Part shown: positions 61,565 through 64,000 of the stretch, one piece after another | Numbering within the stretch: position 1 is the stretch's first letter | Layout: each line of letters opens with the position of its first letter | Source of the DNA: an uncultured Oscillibacter sp. | GTDB taxonomy: Bacteria > Bacillota > Clostridia > Oscillospirales > Oscillospiraceae | DNA length: 64,000 nt | Direction: 5' to 3' | NCBI GenBank assembly: GCA_900544105.1 | Contig: UQUC01000002.1 | Coordinates: 5,515 to 69,514, forward strand | Translations under genes and position numbers: made by a program | Notes under the pieces: generated by a model | Seen by the model: only the letters and a program-made list of their open reading frames with translations | Database searches by the model: none | What the model was told of the DNA's origin: nothing

Positions 61565-62916
61565 AAATTTTAGCACTGGAGTCCTCCGCCAAGGCGGTAT
61601 CCGCCGCCGTATCCGAAAACGGACGTATTTTAGCCTCCGGTTACCAGGATACCGGTCTGACCCACAGCCGCACCTTGATGCCTATTGTAGAGCACATACT
61701 GAAAAATACGGACTTGAAGCTGTCCGACATGGACGCCATTGCCGTGGCTGTCGGCCCCGGCTCCTTTACGGGCATCCGCATCGGCGTTTCCGCCGCCAAG
61801 GGCCTTGCCTTTTCTGTGGACAAGCCCGCCGTGGGCGTGTCCACGCTGGCGGCTATGGCCCGGAATGTAGCCTTTTCCGACGGACTGATCGTCTGCGCCA
61901 TGGACGCCCGCCGCAGTCAGGTCTATAACGCCAACTTCTCTTCGGAAAACAGCATCCTCACCCGGCTAACCCCTGATCGGGCCGTCTCTCTTGACGAGCT
62001 GGCGGAGGAGATTCGAAATGATCCCCGGCCCATCACCTTAGTGGGTGACGGCGCGCATCTGGCATACGCCCGCTTTACGGAGCAGGGCATCCCCTGCCGT
62101 ATGGCCCCGCCTCATCTCATTATGCAGAACGCCATGTCCGTGGCCCTGTGCGCCGAGGACCTGGCCCGGGCGGGGCAGATGATGGTCTTCACCGTGAGCA
62201 GCATCGTTCTCACACTGGCGCTCAGCGCCCTGGCGGCCACCCTGCTGCGCCTGCCCCGGTCCCGGTGGGGGGTGTTCGTGCCCATGGCGGGGCTGTCCAA
62301 CGTGCTTTTCGTGGGCCTGCCCCTGTGTACCCAGCTGTTTGGGGAGGTGTGCGTCCCCTATGTGATGGTCTATTACCTGTCCAACACCATCTTCACCCAG
62401 TCTCTGGCCGTGGTGCTCATCGAGCGGGCGGGCAGCCAGCCGGGGAAGGGGGGCAGCCTGGCTCACCGGATGCTGGACATGCTGCGCAAGCCCCCCATCG
62501 TGGGCATGGCCGTGTCCATTGTGCTGCTGGTGCTGGGGCTGCGCCCGCCGGAGCTGGTGATGCGCTTTGCTAGCCAGATCAGCGGCAGCGTCACCCCCCT
62601 GGCCCTCATTTACTGCGGCTACATCGTCTACGAGGTGGGGCTGAAGAACTTGCGCTTTCTCCAGGGTATGCCCACCATGCTGGTCATCCGGCTGATCGTC
62701 TCCCCCCTGATCTGCGCGGCCTTCTGTATGCTGGGGGGCGTGTCCGGTCTGACCATGCGGGTGTTCATCGTGGAGTCCGCCCTGCCTGTGGTCAGCCAGA
62801 TCACGGTGATGGCCGGGGCCTATGGGGCCGACGAGGAATACGCCGCCACCGGGGCCTGCCTGTCCATGCTGGGCTGCTTCTTCACCATCCCCGTGCTGAT
62901 GCTGATCCTGTCCTGA
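61561..62916 (+). CDS. Chimeric frame: TsaB N-terminal part joined to AEC-family permease C-terminal part
   Basis: A 451-residue unbroken frame of two unrelated parts. Residues 1 to about 200 are TsaB (ILALESSAKAVSAAVSENG, VGPGSFTGIRIGVSAAKGLA, ALCAEDLARAG), normally about 230 residues ending in a region missing here. From about residue 202 the sequence is an auxin-efflux-carrier-type permease lacking its first 60-70 residues (GLSNVLFVGLPLCTQLFG, VESALPVVSQITVMAGAYG, about seven helices). DNA after the joint near 62,160 is richer in G/C runs. Neither half is complete, so this is unlikely to be a working fusion; an assembly or recombination joint is favoured. Confidence 0.8.
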   Translation: MKILALESSAKAVSAAVSENGRILASGYQDTGLTHSRTLMPIVEHILKNTDLKLSDMDAIAVAVGPGSFTGIRIGVSAAKGLAFSVDKPAVGVSTLAAMARNVAFSDGLIVCAMDARRSQVYNANFSSENSILTRLTPDRAVSLDELAEEIRNDPRPITLVGDGAHLAYARFTEQGIPCRMAPPHLIMQNAMSVALCAEDLARAGQMMVFTVSSIVLTLALSALAATLLRLPRSRWGVFVPMAGLSNVLFVGLPLCTQLFGEVCVPYVMVYYLSNTIFTQSLAVVLIERAGSQPGKGGSLAHRMLDMLRKPPIVGMAVSIVLLVLGLRPPELVMRFASQISGSVTPLALIYCGYIVYEVGLKNLRFLQGMPTMLVIRLIVSPLICAAFCMLGGVSGLTMRVFIVESALPVVSQITVMAGAYGADEEYAATGACLSMLGCFFTIPVLMLILS

Positions 62917-62920
62917 GCAT

Positions 62921-62957
62921 AAAAAAATCGGCGTGAGCTTTCTCACGTCGATTTTTT
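62921..62957. terminator. Bidirectional terminator after the AEC permease frame
   Basis: Stem AAAAAAATCGGCGTGAG / CTCACGTCGATTTTTT with a CTTT-type loop and one G-U pair, overlapping the 3' end of the convergent DUF4491 gene. Confidence 0.85.
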
Positions 62958-63230
62958 GCGCTCTTTTTTGGGAAACCAGCCCCGGGCTACCCGTTTTTCC
63001 TGCTCCTTCAGCTCTAAAATGCTCCACAGGCAGCTCATCCCCGCCACCCCCAGGGCGGCGGAGGGGATGGTCTGCCGGACGAGGACCGACCCCGCCAGCA
63101 GGGCCAGCCCCGCCAAGAGAAAGGCGGGCCAGCACCGGCTGGAGAAGTAATACTCGCTCCAGATGACGATGGGGTGGAACAGGCCGATGAGGGCGAAGGA
63201 GATGCACCCGATGATGATGCCGTCCAGCAT
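62943..63230 (-). CDS. DUF4491 family small membrane protein
   Basis: A 95-residue protein with three hydrophobic segments (about 4-24, 34-52, 57-72) and the family pattern GLFHPIVIWSEYYFSSRCWP, then LWSILELKEQEKRVARGWFP at the C-terminus. Function unknown. The ATG at 63230 shares one base with the stop of the upstream hydrolase gene (TGATG), indicating coupling. It lies in the part of the window that may come from another genome. Confidence 0.8.
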   Translation of the reverse strand: MLDGIIIGCISFALIGLFHPIVIWSEYYFSSRCWPAFLLAGLALLAGSVLVRQTIPSAALGVAGMSCLWSILELKEQEKRVARGWFPKKERKKST

Positions 63231-64000
63231 CACACGAAGGTGTTCTCCAGGGTGCCGATGCCCTGGATGGTGACGGACACCCGGTCCCCGGGCTTCAGCC
63301 AGTCCTTCTGGTCGGCGGGGTAGCCCTGCATGACCCCCTGGGGGGTGCCGGTGAAGATCAGGTCCCCGGGCATCAGGGTAAAGTGGCGGGACAGGTCGGC
63401 GATGATCTGCGCCACAGAGAAGATCATGTCCCCGGTGTTGGAGCTCTGCCGGGTCTGGCCGTTTACCTGGCTGGAGATGTCCAGGGCGGTGGGGTCCAGC
63501 TCCCCGGCGGGCACCAGACAGGGGCCGATGGGGGCAAAGCCGTCGAAGGTCTTGGACAGCAGCCACTGGCCGCCCCGGGCAAATTGCAGGTCCCGGGTGG
63601 ACAGGTCGTCGCCGCAGGTATAGCCGTAGACATAGTCCAGGGCCTCGTCCACAGACACATCCCGGGCGGGGCGGCCCATGACCACCACCAGCTCCGCCTC
63701 ATAGTCGTATTCTTTATAGTCGGGCATCAGCTTCACGGCGTCCCCGTGGGCGGCCAGGGCGTTGGAGAACTTGCAGAAGGGCACGGGAGCCGGGGGCAGG
63801 GTCAGGCCGCATTCTTTCGCGTGCTGGCGATAGTTCAGGCCGATGCACAGGATACGCCCGGTCTGGGTGACCACCGGGGCCAGGGGGGAGTCAGCAAAGC
63901 ACTGAGCGCCCTCCGCCAGGGGAGCCAGCTGGGACAGCCCAGTATCCCCCAGGGCGATGGCCTGAGCCATATCCCCCGGAGCGGACACCCCCCGCCGTGC
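63230..64000 (-). CDS. Fumarylacetoacetate hydrolase family protein, N-terminus cut by window edge
   Basis: At least 252 residues of a FAH-fold enzyme. The frame stays open to the window edge, and a GTG at 63988 is probably internal because family members have a short N-terminal domain before it. Motifs: LCIGLNYRQHAKECG, the metal-ligand region YDYEAELVVVMGRPARD, GDDLSTRDLQFARGGQW and LIFTGTPQGVMQG. Such enzymes hydrolyse or decarboxylate 2-oxo-diacids (oxaloacetate decarboxylase, acylpyruvase, HpcE types); the substrate is not assigned. Codon use is strongly GC-biased. Confidence 0.88.
   Translation of the reverse strand, partial: ARRGVSAPGDMAQAIALGDTGLSQLAPLAEGAQCFADSPLAPVVTQTGRILCIGLNYRQHAKECGLTLPPAPVPFCKFSNALAAHGDAVKLMPDYKEYDYEAELVVVMGRPARDVSVDEALDYVYGYTCGDDLSTRDLQFARGGQWLLSKTFDGFAPIGPCLVPAGELDPTALDISSQVNGQTRQSSNTGDMIFSVAQIIADLSRHFTLMPGDLIFTGTPQGVMQGYPADQKDWLKPGDRVSVTIQGIGTLENTFV

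Overview
The window reads as chromosomal DNA of a spore-forming, fairly GC-rich Firmicute of the gut Clostridia, most like Oscillospiraceae (clostridial cluster IV). The basis is gene content and style: spoIIR and sigH, lipoproteins and SLH proteins but no outer-membrane genes, a group II ECF transporter next to truA, 2-hydroxyacyl-CoA dehydratase-type proteins, AGGAGG ribosome sites with GTG and TTG starts in use, and intrinsic terminators after most operons. The genus is not assigned. There is no CRISPR array, rRNA operon, transposase or phage module.

Layout. 1-2.3 kb: 3' part of addB and a DUF1643 gene. 2.4-7.5 kb: a metabolic cassette of a LarA-family protein, a class I aminotransferase and a polar amino-acid ABC transporter, with arginine-box-like palindromes at both of its promoters. 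7.5-13 kb (mostly minus): spoIIR, ispE, DUF1015, DUF378, rqcH, mrnC. 13-22 kb: a group IV PLP decarboxylase, tRNA-Gln(CUG), a zinc-ribbon protein, sigH, ruvCAB, a VanX-type dipeptidase, ruvX, a split chromate-type transporter, a phosphoribosyltransferase and an Sfp-type transferase. 22.4-25.6 kb: dnaG-rpoD. 25.7-38.4 kb: a long minus-strand block (methyltransferase, yitT, ecfA1-ecfA2-ecfT, two uncharacterised envelope proteins, truA, cvpA, a clpE-like gene, a small Cys protein, an EFR1 ferredoxin, a P-loop ATPase). 38.5-42.8 kb: a two-gene acyl-CoA dehydratase/activase system. 43-50 kb: queH, the UPF0210/ACT pair, lysC-hom-UPF0735 and an M18 aminopeptidase. 50-61 kb: a TsaC-CoaE fusion, prfA, flavodoxin, ABC-F, murF, ddl, an SLH protein and rodA, with three copies of a MITE-like repeat. 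61.1-62.2 kb: tsaE and the start of tsaB.

Near 62,160 the tsaB reading frame runs without a stop into the C-terminal two thirds of an AEC-family permease. From there on the DNA is richer in G/C runs and gene order is unrelated (DUF4491, a fumarylacetoacetate-hydrolase family gene). This looks like an assembly chimera or a recombination joint, and genes after that point may come from another organism.

Functional themes: cell-wall synthesis (murF, ddl, rodA, VanX-type peptidase), t6A tRNA modification (tsaC domain, tsaE, tsaB), recombination (ruvABC, ruvX, addB), replication and transcription initiation (dnaG, rpoD), sporulation (spoIIR, sigH), and aspartate-family amino acids (lysC, hom). The most interesting regulatory signals are a candidate sigma-F promoter lying inside a ribosome-site-occluding hairpin in front of spoIIR, arginine-box-like operators on the LarA/transporter cassette, and mutually exclusive hairpins at the clpE-like ribosome site.
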